The notes under the pieces: model-generated | Seen by the model: the letters and a program-made list of their open reading frames with translations, nothing else | Told to the model about the DNA's origin: nothing | Database searches by the model: none | Source: Nocardia gamkensis NBRC 108242 | GTDB taxonomy: Bacteria; Actinomycetota; Actinomycetes; Mycobacteriales; Mycobacteriaceae | DNA length: 64,000 bases | Direction of reading: 5' to 3' | Assembly: GCF_001612985.1 (NCBI RefSeq) | Contig: NZ_BDBM01000015.1 | Coordinates: forward strand, 97,000 to 160,999 | Position numbers and translations under genes: made by a program | Shown here: piece by piece, positions 57,394 through 64,000 of the stretch | Numbering within the stretch: position 1 is the stretch's first letter | Layout: every line of letters starts with the position of its first letter

Positions 57394-57594
57394 CCGACCG
57401 ATACATCGTGCAGCCGCGCCTGCGAGTCGGCGGCGTATTCGAGGACCGAGGAGCGCGGTGATCATCTCCTCGACCGCCTCCTCGAGATCGGCACCATCGG
57501 CACGATCAGGAGACCTTCCAGGAAGGCGAAATTCGCCCCCGTCCTCGGCAACCGTCCGTAGGGAGAGCGGACTCGACGCAATGCATCAGCACGT
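57394..57594. other. 201-base gap after the giant gene
   Basis: No immunity-type gene, terminator hairpin or repeat is convincing here. A short minus-strand open stretch (about 57400-57560, with DGADLEEAVEEMITALLGPR) reads protein-like but has no good start and runs antisense into the giant gene; it may be a gene remnant. Confidence 0.45.
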
Positions 57595-58278
57595 TCACCT
57601 TTCAGCCGCTTGCCACCCCGGGGCGCTGGCCCATTTCTCGCCGGCGAGCACGACGTGGTCCAGAAAGCGCAGACCTACGGTTCGGGCCGCTTCGGTTAGG
57701 AGGGTGGTGGTGCGGCGGTCGTCGGGGCTGGGGGTGGGGTCGCCGGAGGGGTGGTTGTGGACGATGGCGAAAGCTCGGCCGTCGTGGCGGAGGACGGTGT
57801 TGAGGATTTCCCGGACCGGGACGGCTACCTGGTCGACGGCGCCCTCGGCTACGAAGACCTTCTGACGCAGACGGTTCTGCGCGTCGCATACGAGTACCAG
57901 CAGGCGCTCGACTCGGGAGCCCGCGAAGTGCGGGCGCGCGGCGGCGGCCACGTCGGCGGGGCTGGTCAGCCGGATCGATGTGTCCGGCCTGCCGCGGGCT
58001 CGCGCGCCGAGGTGGAAGGCGGCGATGATCGCGGCGGCCTTCGCGACGCCGACGCCCGCTCGGCGTGACAACTCCTCCGGGCGCGCCGACGCCAGCCCGG
58101 CGAGCCCGCCGTGCTCGACCAGCAGTTCCACCGCCAGGTCCAGCGCGCTCGCACCGCGCCTGCCCTGGCGCAACAGCAGAGCCAGCAATTCCGCGTCGCT
58201 TAAAGCGTGCGGCCCGAGCGCGAGCAACCGCTCGCGCGGCCGCTGCGTCACCGGCACGTCGACTAGAGAGACCGCCAT
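57595..58278 (-). CDS. radC: RadC-family JAB/MPN domain protein
   Basis: 227 residues. N-terminal helix-hairpin-helix-like part (LGPHALSDAELLALLLRQG; LSRRAGVGVAKAAAI) and C-terminal JAB/MPN metal site AIVHNHPSGDPTPSPDD with an upstream Glu (FVAEGAVDQ). Named for a DNA-repair locus in E. coli, but that role is doubtful and the biochemical activity is unsettled. ATG at 58278 follows GGGAG. Convergent with the giant gene. Confidence 0.88.
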   Translation of the reverse strand: MAVSLVDVPVTQRPRERLLALGPHALSDAELLALLLRQGRRGASALDLAVELLVEHGGLAGLASARPEELSRRAGVGVAKAAAIIAAFHLGARARGRPDTSIRLTSPADVAAAARPHFAGSRVERLLVLVCDAQNRLRQKVFVAEGAVDQVAVPVREILNTVLRHDGRAFAIVHNHPSGDPTPSPDDRRTTTLLTEAARTVGLRFLDHVVLAGEKWASAPGWQAAER

Positions 58279-58409
58279 GACTCCCACCCCTCGGTCACGC
58301 CAACAGTGATCGGGATTCTGCCAGTGGCCACCGACACATCGCGCCGCCACACCCATATGCTGGCTGTTGTGCGGTTCGGTTGCCGAGACGGTCGCGAACT
58401 GGGGAGTTG

Positions 58410-58715
58410 ATGGCGATGTGGTACCTGAAGGCGCAATGGCACCACGACTTCGACGACGAGCCGGTCGAGCTGCTCAGCGAGATCGGCGACGACGGTTTCG
58501 AGGTGCGCAAGGTCGAGGTGTTCCGCGACGGGCACGCCGACTGGGCCGATTCCGGCAGCGGCACCGGTACGACCGAGCTGGGGCAGATTCCGGTTCCGAC
58601 CCCGGAGGAGATCAATGCCGAGACCGAGTTCACCGCGCTCCAGATCGACGCTCACGAGTTCGAGGCGGTCTGGCAGCGCGCTCTCGACGAGCAGCGGCCC
58701 GTATCGCCCAGGTAG
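58410..58715 (+). CDS. DUF6881-like small protein
   Basis: 101 residues. MWYLKAQWHHDFDDEPVELL and the following GFEVRKVEVFRDGHADWAD match what I recall of the DUF6881 family, common near actinobacterial toxin loci and of unproven function. ATG at 58410 with GGGGAG upstream. It lies one kilobase after the giant gene, so an immunity role is conceivable but unsupported by anything else. Confidence 0.65.
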   Translation: MAMWYLKAQWHHDFDDEPVELLSEIGDDGFEVRKVEVFRDGHADWADSGSGTGTTELGQIPVPTPEEINAETEFTALQIDAHEFEAVWQRALDEQRPVSPR

Positions 58716-58740
58716 CCGAATGGACGTCTGCGGAAAGCGC

Positions 58741-58938
58741 CTAGCGGTCCACCACCGCGACGTCCGGTAGCCCGACGAACGCCTTCGCGGCGAGCCGTTG
58801 CAGATTGTGCAGCTGACGCTCGTGCACGACGATCCGGCGCAAGGCCTCGTTGATGGTGGCGTCGCTGGTCGACGTGCCCATGATGGCGGCCGCCGCGGCG
58901 AGTAGGTCCTGGTCGAGATCGATCCGCACGGATGTCAT
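58741..58938 (-). CDS. VapB-type antitoxin, without a toxin gene beside it
   Basis: 65 residues: ribbon-helix-helix N terminus (MTSVRIDLDQDLLAAAAAIMG, TSDATINEALRRIV) as in VapB antitoxins, then a short tail. AAGGAGG precedes the ATG. Usually vapC overlaps the 3' end; here the next gene downstream is DUF6881-like on the opposite strand, so the toxin gene is absent. Confidence 0.7.
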   Translation of the reverse strand: MTSVRIDLDQDLLAAAAAIMGTSTSDATINEALRRIVVHERQLHNLQRLAAKAFVGLPDVAVVDR

Positions 58939-59018
58939 GCGCCCTCCTTCGTACTTTCGCCATCTTGCGGCATAACGCGGGCTGATGTCCGGCAAATCAC
59001 GAACACGGACTTGCTTTC

Positions 59019-59035
59019 ATACCCTACGGGGGTAT
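59019..59035 (+). promoter_or_regulatory. CsoR-like operator in the DUF4396 promoter
   Basis: ATACCCTACGGGGGTAT is close to the palindrome bound by CsoR/RcnR-type metal sensors (TACCC...GGGTA core). It fills the space between a -35 candidate TTGCTT (59011-59016) and -10 TATAGT (59033-59038), where bound repressor would block polymerase. TATAGT is seven bases before the ATG, so the mRNA is leaderless. Confidence 0.6.
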
Positions 59036-59045
59036 AGTTCCGGTC

Positions 59046-59567
59046 ATGGAACACAGGCACGACCCGTTGAGCGAGCACGCCTCGCACACCGCACACGCGA
59101 CGCAGCACACCGCGCACCACTCCCCCGCTACCTGGCGGATGGCGGCCATGGCCACGCTGCACTGCCTCACCGGCTGCGCCATCGGCGAGATCCTCGGCAT
59201 GGTGGTCGGCACCGCGCTGGGCTGGAACAACGCCTCGACGATGGTGCTGGCAATCGTGCTGGCGTTCGTGTTCGGTTACGCGTTCACCATGCGCGGCGTA
59301 TTACGGGCGGGCCTGCCGTTGGCGGCCGCCATCGGTACCGCGCTGGCGGCGGACACGGTGTCCATCACGGTCATGGAGATCGTGGACAACGCCGTGATCC
59401 TGGCGGTCCCGGGGGCGATGGACGCCCACCTGGACACCGTGCTGTTCTGGACCACGCTCGCCTTCGCCTTCGCCGTGGCGTTCGTGGTGACCACGCCGGT
59501 CAACAAGTGGCTGATCGGACGCGGCAAAGGCCACGCGGTGGTGCATGAACTGCACGGCGCGCACTGA
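59046..59567 (+). CDS. DUF4396 membrane protein, His-rich N terminus
   Basis: 173 residues. N-terminal tail rich in His (EHRHDPLSEHASHTAHATQH), then four membrane helices (about 34-55, 66-85, 90-112, 132-155). TLHCLTGCAIGEILG in the first helix carries two Cys. DUF4396 fits by length and motif. The CsoR-like operator and metal-binding residues suggest copper or another metal as the trigger. No csoR gene is in the window. Confidence 0.78.
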   Translation: MEHRHDPLSEHASHTAHATQHTAHHSPATWRMAAMATLHCLTGCAIGEILGMVVGTALGWNNASTMVLAIVLAFVFGYAFTMRGVLRAGLPLAAAIGTALAADTVSITVMEIVDNAVILAVPGAMDAHLDTVLFWTTLAFAFAVAFVVTTPVNKWLIGRGKGHAVVHELHGAH

Positions 59568-59616
59568 TCAGAACGACGCCCTATCCGCGCCTTCCACTTC
59601 CGGATTTGCGCGCAAT

Positions 59617-59657
59617 AAGCCCGTTCGGCTAGGCAGATTGCCCAGCTGAACGGGCTT
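59617..59657 (+). terminator. hairpin terminator with T-tract after the DUF4396 gene
   Basis: 14-base arms (59617-59630 and 59644-59657) pair with one wobble; the loop contains a smaller GGCA/TGCC stem. TTTT lies at the end, unusual here and close to a classic intrinsic terminator. Confidence 0.82.
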
Positions 59658-59695
59658 TTGTTGTCGCCGGGTCTCGGTGGTGCTTGCATCGAGTT

Positions 59696-60592
59696 ATGTT
59701 CACCGAGGCGCAGTTGTACTCGCCGGTGACCCGCACCGGCGACGGCGACGTGACCGTGCACCTGAGCGACGAGCACCCCGGCGTGCACGATCCGGCATAC
59801 CGGGCCCGGCGCAACGCCATCGCCGCGCTGGCGCTGGACTACGCGCCGGGCAAGCCGCTGCCCCACATCGCCTACACCGACGAGGAGCAGCGGGTATGGC
59901 AGATCGTGTCGGCCGAGCTCGCCCGCAAACATCGCAGCCATGCCAGCGCGGAGGTACTCGCGGCAGCCGAGGCGCTGTCCTTGCCCACCGATCACATCCC
60001 GCAACTGGACGAGGTCTCCGCCGCGCTGGCACCGCTGACCGGATTCCGCTACGCACCGGCCGCGGGCCTGGTGCCGCTGCGCGAGTTCTTCGGCTCCTTC
60101 GCGGATCGGATCTTCCACTCGACGCAGTACATCCGGCATCATTCCGCGCCGCTGTACACCCCCGAACCGGACGCCATCCACGAGATCATCGGTCACGCCA
60201 ACCAGATCGCCAGCCCCCGCTTCGCGGCGATCTACGCGACGGTCGGCGCGGCGGTCGCGCGGCTGAGCACCGACCGCGCATTGAAATTCCTGGCCGACGT
60301 CTTCTGGTTCTCGATGGAATTCGGCGTCGTCCGGGAACACGGTGAGATCCGCTGCTACGGCGCGGGCCTGCTGTCGTCCTACGGCGAGATCGAGGAGTTC
60401 CGGCACGCCGAACTGCGCCCGCTCGACATCGCCCAGATGGGTACCGCGACCTACGACATCACCCACTACCAGCCGATTCTCTACTGCGCGGATTCGATCG
60501 CCGAGATCGAGGACGTGATCGGCGGCTTCTTCGCGACCATGGACGACGACACCCCGGATCGGTTCCGGCAGGCCAGCACCGCCGGGGCATAG
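59696..60592 (+). CDS. phhA: phenylalanine 4-monooxygenase
   Basis: 298 residues, usual bacterial length. Converts phenylalanine to tyrosine with tetrahydropterin and O2. The iron ligands are in DAIHEIIGHAN (two His, first at 60179-60181) and the Glu of WFSMEFGV. ATG at 59696 is used; TTG at 59684 would add four residues. No clear Shine-Dalgarno. Convergent with the tetR gene. Confidence 0.88.
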   Translation: MFTEAQLYSPVTRTGDGDVTVHLSDEHPGVHDPAYRARRNAIAALALDYAPGKPLPHIAYTDEEQRVWQIVSAELARKHRSHASAEVLAAAEALSLPTDHIPQLDEVSAALAPLTGFRYAPAAGLVPLREFFGSFADRIFHSTQYIRHHSAPLYTPEPDAIHEIIGHANQIASPRFAAIYATVGAAVARLSTDRALKFLADVFWFSMEFGVVREHGEIRCYGAGLLSSYGEIEEFRHAELRPLDIAQMGTATYDITHYQPILYCADSIAEIEDVIGGFFATMDDDTPDRFRQASTAGA

Positions 60593-60613
60593 GGCCGGTC
60601 CGAGGCTCGGCCG

Positions 60614-61225
60614 TCAGGGCCGGCGATCCGGCCCGAGCGGGAGTCCGGCGTCCAGGAAATCCATCGTGCGCGCGATGTTGTCGAGGTTCATCGGCGCCAT
60701 CGCCTGGACCGCCAGCCCGGCGCCCGTCATCGCGCCTGCCGCCACCCGCACCTCGAAGTCGTCGGGCGAGCGGCCGAGGTGATCGGCCAGCAATCCGGAC
60801 AGCAGATCGATGCTGCGCATCATCTCCAAGCCGATCGCGGAGCGCAGTTCCGGCACGTGGAACAGCAGCGCTTGGCGCTCCTGCTCGAACGCCAGCTCGG
60901 CGGCGGGCAGGTTGGCGAAGACCTCGCGCACCGCCTCGCGGAAGGCGGCCATCGGGCGGACGTCGCGCGGCTGACGGCGCAGCGCCTCGATGATCACCGG
61001 ATCGAGATCGTCGGCCAGTACCAGCTGTTCCTTGGACGGGAAGTAGCGGAAGAAGGTGCTGGGCGAGACATCGGCGGCCGCGGCGATCTGCTCGACGGTC
61101 GTCTCGTTGTAACCCTGCTCGCGGAACAGCCGGAAAGCCTCGAGACGAATCGTCCGCCGGGTCCGTTCCTTCTTCCGCTCGCGCAGACCTCGCGCCGTCC
61201 CGTTCGCGGGTAGCTCAACCGACAT
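60614..61225 (-). CDS. TetR-family regulator of the adjacent efflux gene
   Basis: 203 residues. HTH with RTIRLEAFRLFREQGYNETT and EQIAAAADVSPSTFFRYFPS (about residues 25-66), then a helical ligand domain. ATG at 61225 overlaps the end of the MFS gene by 11 bases, so the two form one transcript. Two tandem TetR-like sites lie at the operon promoter, suggesting self-repression. Confidence 0.88.
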   Translation of the reverse strand: MSVELPANGTARGLRERKKERTRRTIRLEAFRLFREQGYNETTVEQIAAAADVSPSTFFRYFPSKEQLVLADDLDPVIIEALRRQPRDVRPMAAFREAVREVFANLPAAELAFEQERQALLFHVPELRSAIGLEMMRSIDLLSGLLADHLGRSPDDFEVRVAAGAMTGAGLAVQAMAPMNLDNIARTMDFLDAGLPLGPDRRP

Positions 61226-62729
61226 GAATCGATTCTGCCGCACCCGGCTCCCGCGCCCGGTCGGGTTGCCGCACGCGGATGAACGTCGCCGTGAGCACGG
61301 CCGCCAGCAGGCACAGCGCGGCGCAGGCCCAGAGCATCGCGCTCATGCCACCGAGGAAGGCGACCTGCACCTGGTGCAGCATCGACTGATCACCCAGGTG
61401 GCGCGCCGTGGCGACGCCCGCGTTCACGCCGTCGTCGATCGGTTCGCGGTTCAGCGCGCCGAGTTCGGACCGATACCGGGTGGCCAGCACGGTGCCCAGC
61501 ACCGCGACGCCGATGGTGCCGCCCGCCTGACGCAGCGCCTGCAACAGCGCGGAACCGGAGCCGGAGCGCTCCGCGTCCAGTTCGCCCATCGCCATGCCCA
61601 TCGCGGCGGGCATGACCAGACCCATCCCCGCGCCCAGCAGCGTCAGCCACACGGCGGTGAAGCCGTAGCCGCTGTCCACGGTGGTGAGCGCGCCCAGCAC
61701 CAGGGAACCGGCCAAGACGGTGAACCCGGCGGTGATCACGACGCGGATGCCCAGTTTCGGCAGCACCTTGTCGACCAACCTGCTGCCGACCAGCAACCCG
61801 CCGATCAGCGGAAGCAACCGCAGGCCGCTGCCGAGCGCGTCCACGCCGAGCACCGCCTGGAAGTACTGCGGAACGGTGAAGAACATGCCGAACATGGCGA
61901 AGTTCACCACGATGGAAAACCCCGTGCCCCAGCGGAATCCGTCGGCGGTGAACAGGCCGAGATCGACCAGCGGATGCGTCGCCCTGCGCTGCCAGGCCAG
62001 GAAGGCGCCGAACAGGAGCACACCCGCCGCGACAATGCCCCAGGCCAGGCCGTCGCCCCAGCCCTCCTCCCCGATGCGGATGAAGCCATACGTCAGTCCG
62101 AGCATGCCCGCGGCCGACAGCACCACCCCGGGCAGATCGAGCCGGAAGCGTCGCGCGCTGCGTGATTCCGGTACCAACGCGGTGACGGCGAGCGCGCCGA
62201 TCACGACCATCGGCACGTTGATCAGGAACACCGAACCCCACCAGAAGTTGCGCAGCAGCCAGCCGCCCACGATCGGGCCCAGCGGAAGACCGATCGCGGT
62301 GGAGGTGATCCAGATCGTGAGCGCCCGCTGGAGGTCGGCCGGCTCGGGGAACATCGCGGGCAGCACCGACATCGACAGCGGCATCATCGCCGCCGCCGCG
62401 AGCCCGAGGACGACGCGCGCCGCGATGAGCTCGCCGGGCGAGGTGGCCACGGCGCAGGCGACGGACGCGACACCGAACAGCACTAAGGCGGCCAGCAGGA
62501 ACTTCTTGCGGCCGTAGCGGTCGCCGAGCGCGCCCGCGGGCAGCATCACCGCGGCCAGCGCCAGCGTGTAGGCGCTGCTGAACCATTGTAGCGCTGCGGT
62601 ATTCGCGTTCAGGTCGACCGCGAGCGTGGGCAGCGCCACGGTCAGCACGGTGACATCGAGCCCGATGGTCAGCATCGCCACGGCCAGCGCGCCGAGGGCG
62701 AGCCAGCGGCGGGTCGAGTCATTCTTCAT
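61215..62729 (-). CDS. MFS efflux transporter, DHA2 (14-TM) family
   Basis: 504 residues with about 14 membrane helices. Motif A GALGDRYGRKKFL and motif C TAIGLPLGPIVGGWLL mark drug:H+ antiporters of the EmrB/QacA type. GGAGG precedes the ATG at 62729. Followed by, and overlapping, its TetR regulator. Likely multidrug or toxic-compound export; the substrate is unknown. Confidence 0.9.
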   Translation of the reverse strand: MKNDSTRRWLALGALAVAMLTIGLDVTVLTVALPTLAVDLNANTAALQWFSSAYTLALAAVMLPAGALGDRYGRKKFLLAALVLFGVASVACAVATSPGELIAARVVLGLAAAAMMPLSMSVLPAMFPEPADLQRALTIWITSTAIGLPLGPIVGGWLLRNFWWGSVFLINVPMVVIGALAVTALVPESRSARRFRLDLPGVVLSAAGMLGLTYGFIRIGEEGWGDGLAWGIVAAGVLLFGAFLAWQRRATHPLVDLGLFTADGFRWGTGFSIVVNFAMFGMFFTVPQYFQAVLGVDALGSGLRLLPLIGGLLVGSRLVDKVLPKLGIRVVITAGFTVLAGSLVLGALTTVDSGYGFTAVWLTLLGAGMGLVMPAAMGMAMGELDAERSGSGSALLQALRQAGGTIGVAVLGTVLATRYRSELGALNREPIDDGVNAGVATARHLGDQSMLHQVQVAFLGGMSAMLWACAALCLLAAVLTATFIRVRQPDRAREPGAAESIHVG

Positions 62730-62760
62730 GACGCCTCCAAAAATGGTAGATACAACTTTT

Positions 62761-62792
62761 TGATAGTAACTGTCATTTGGTAGTAAGTGTCA
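62761..62792 (-). promoter_or_regulatory. tandem TetR-type operator sites upstream of the MFS-TetR operon
   Basis: Two 15-base near-palindromes, TGATAGTAACTGTCA (62761-62775) and TGGTAGTAAGTGTCA (62778-62792), repeat with a 17-base period. The second overlaps a minus-strand TTGACA -35 (62788-62793); TACTAT at 62763-62768 is a plausible -10. Confidence 0.6.
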
Positions 62793-62858
62793 ATACCTGA
62801 GTTCGGAGGGACGAGTGTGTGCGGCCGATCACCGGCCCGCTCGCTAGGCTCATCGGCG

Positions 62859-64000
62859 ATGAAGATCACTCGCCGTGCCTTGCTCTGCGTGGGCGCCGTG
62901 CTGGCCGTCGCCGCGATCGCAACGACGGCCGCGCCGTCCCTCGCCCAGCCCAGCACCACTACGCCGTTCACCACCCCGAACACCGACGGCTGCCCGCAGA
63001 AGACGTTGCCGCCCGCGCCGATCGACGCCTCCGAGGTGCCCGCGCCCGGACAGTCGGCTCCCGCACCACTGCCGATCCCTTCCCCGCCGATCGGCGGGCC
63101 CCGTCTCGGGGAGTGCGGCGTCGTGCTTCCCAAAGCCGCACCGCCCGCCCCGCAGGAGATTTCGGCGACGGCCTGGTTGGTGGCGGACCTGGACACCGGC
63201 GAAGTGCTCGCGGCGAAGGACCCGCACGGGCGCTACCGGCCCGCCAGCACGATCAAAGTGCTGCTGGCCACGCTGGCGCTGCGCACGCTGAATCTCGACA
63301 AGGTGGTGGTCGGCACGCAGGCCGACGCCGATGCCGACGGCACCCGGGTGGGTATCGGCCCCGGCGGCCGATACACGAATCGGCAGCTCATGCAGGCGTT
63401 GATCATGGCCTCGGGCAACGACGCCGCGCATGCCATCGCCGCGCAACTCGGCGGCGACGCCGCGACCGTCGCGAAGATGAACGACCTCGCGAAATCATTG
63501 CGCGCCATGGACACTCGCACGGCCACACCGTCCGGGCTGGACGGGCCCGGGATGAGCACTTCGGCCTACGACCTCGCCGTGCTGTTCCGCGAGGCCATGA
63601 CCATCCCGCTGTTCGCGGAGCTGATCCACACCGAGCAGGCCGACTTCCCTGGCTACCCCGCCGACCCGGCGGTCCCCGGCGACACCGACCGCCCCGGCTA
63701 CCCGATCGGCAACGACAATCAGCTGCTCTACAACTACGACGGCGCTCTCGGCGGAAAAACCGGCTTCACCGACGACGCGCGCCAGACCTTCGTCGCCGCC
63801 GCCCAGCGCAACGGTCGCAGGCTCGCCGTCACTCTGCTCAAGGCCGACGTGCGGCCGATCCGGCCGTGGGAACAGGCCGCCCGCCTGCTCGACTACGGAT
63901 TCGCGTTGCCCCGCGGCGCCTCGATCGGCAACCTGCCCGGCGCGGTGGTAGCCCAGCGCGATCAGAGCGCGGTCACGCTGGCCGCGCCGCCCACGGCGGG
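62859..64000 (+). CDS. dacB1: D-alanyl-D-alanine carboxypeptidase, S11 family (cut by window end)
   Basis: 380 residues present. Signal peptide RRALLCVGAVLAVAAIATTAAPSLA, then a Pro/Ala linker (30-105). Serine beta-lactamase-type motifs: SxxK at ASTIK (Ser130), SGN (Ser185), and KTG in GGKTGFT (Lys300). Trims the terminal D-Ala of peptidoglycan stems outside the membrane. Resembles mycobacterial DacB1. TAGGCT (62844-62849) is nine bases before the ATG. The 3' end lies beyond the window. Confidence 0.88.
   Translation, partial: MKITRRALLCVGAVLAVAAIATTAAPSLAQPSTTTPFTTPNTDGCPQKTLPPAPIDASEVPAPGQSAPAPLPIPSPPIGGPRLGECGVVLPKAAPPAPQEISATAWLVADLDTGEVLAAKDPHGRYRPASTIKVLLATLALRTLNLDKVVVGTQADADADGTRVGIGPGGRYTNRQLMQALIMASGNDAAHAIAAQLGGDAATVAKMNDLAKSLRAMDTRTATPSGLDGPGMSTSAYDLAVLFREAMTIPLFAELIHTEQADFPGYPADPAVPGDTDRPGYPIGNDNQLLYNYDGALGGKTGFTDDARQTFVAAAQRNGRRLAVTLLKADVRPIRPWEQAARLLDYGFALPRGASIGNLPGAVVAQRDQSAVTLAAPPTA

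Larger units (their letters stand above)
35245..56763 (+). repeat. giant protein: 13 dispersed copies of a DPVAIDLGDPDE-like linker motif
   Basis: Copies begin at 35245, 40159, 41521, 41689, 42142, 44167, 45418, 47722, 50716, 52477, 54406, 55852 and 56725. Consensus (D)PVAIDLGDxDE; strongest at V-A-I-D-L. Examples: RVDPVAIDLGDPDEP, RPDTVAIDLGDPDEP, SAEPVAIDLGDSE. Most sit in Pro/Thr-rich linkers between modules. The bases vary while the peptide is kept, so selection appears to act on the protein. Confidence 0.85.

Noticed and set aside
27265..57393. NRPS or PKS megasynthase
   Set aside because: Length suggested it, but there are no adenylation, condensation, ketosynthase or carrier motifs anywhere in the chain.
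27265..57393. Artificial fusion of several genes by assembly or sequencing error
   Set aside because: The frame, the linker style and the DPVAIDLGD-like motif persist across the whole length, and modules are not separated by start signals. It cannot be fully excluded without reads.
57073..57465. Immunity gene on the minus strand
   Set aside because: Most of it is antisense to the last giant-protein domain and no start signal is visible; only a short protein-like stretch near 57400-57560 remains.
1..64000. tRNA, rRNA, insertion sequence, or plasmid/phage attachment site
   Set aside because: No tRNA cloverleaf, rRNA segment, transposase or integrase motif was found by eye in either strand.

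Overview
High-GC actinobacterial DNA, almost certainly Nocardia or a close relative. Gene order from 1 to 20.1 kb follows the Mycobacterium tuberculosis block Rv3303c-Rv3319 (lpdA, Rv3304, amiA1, amiB1, deoD, pmmB, upp, Rv3311, add, deoA, cdd, sdhCDAB), and a dacB1-like gene closes the window. Many genes use the actinobacterial leaderless format: a TANNNT hexamer six or seven bases before the start codon.

Layout. 1-20.2 kb: conserved housekeeping block of quinone reductase, two M20 amidohydrolases, nucleoside salvage and complex II. It carries two local additions: an enoyl-CoA hydratase-like gene at 5.0-5.7 kb flanked by interspersed repeats, and a four-gene type VII secretion (T7SS) substrate cluster at 9.0-11.1 kb, where M. 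tuberculosis has sapM. 20.2-24.5 kb: accessory DNA with three overlapping small genes, an HTH/TPR regulator overlapping a phosphotransferase, and a divergent HxlR regulator/tautomerase pair. 24.8-57.4 kb: a three-gene locus of WXG100-type protein, YbaB-like protein and one uninterrupted 30.1-kb gene for a protein of about 10,042 residues. 57.6-64 kb: radC, a DUF6881-like gene, an orphan VapB-like antitoxin, a DUF4396 membrane protein under a CsoR-like operator, phenylalanine hydroxylase, a TetR/MFS efflux pair, and the 5' part of a D,D-carboxypeptidase gene.

The giant protein is the outstanding item. Its N terminus resembles the CpnT-type T7SS leader. It is followed by proline-rich linkers, a coiled coil and a SecA-like DEAD motor with Walker A, DEFD and NBD2-like motifs. 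The remaining ~7,000 residues string together bacterial regulatory and effector modules: about a dozen LuxR-like HTHs, five LacI-like HTHs, a full ECF-sigma-like unit, sigma-4-like HTHs, three RsbW-like ATPase folds, a complete PP2C phosphatase, three HExxH zincins, an ADP-ribosyltransferase with intact R-S-ExE residues, and a second terminal ADP-ribosyltransferase-like fold that has lost its catalytic Glu. Thirteen copies of a short motif close to DPVAIDLGDPDE separate the modules, suggesting a polyprotein with regular processing or docking sites. The WXG100 gene upstream carries a dead copy of the same zincin fold.

Working model (inference): a T7SS-exported effector polyprotein that delivers transcriptional and signalling modules plus toxins. 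No ESX core genes lie in the window, so export would depend on machinery elsewhere. Domain calls are by eye from motifs; no searches were run.
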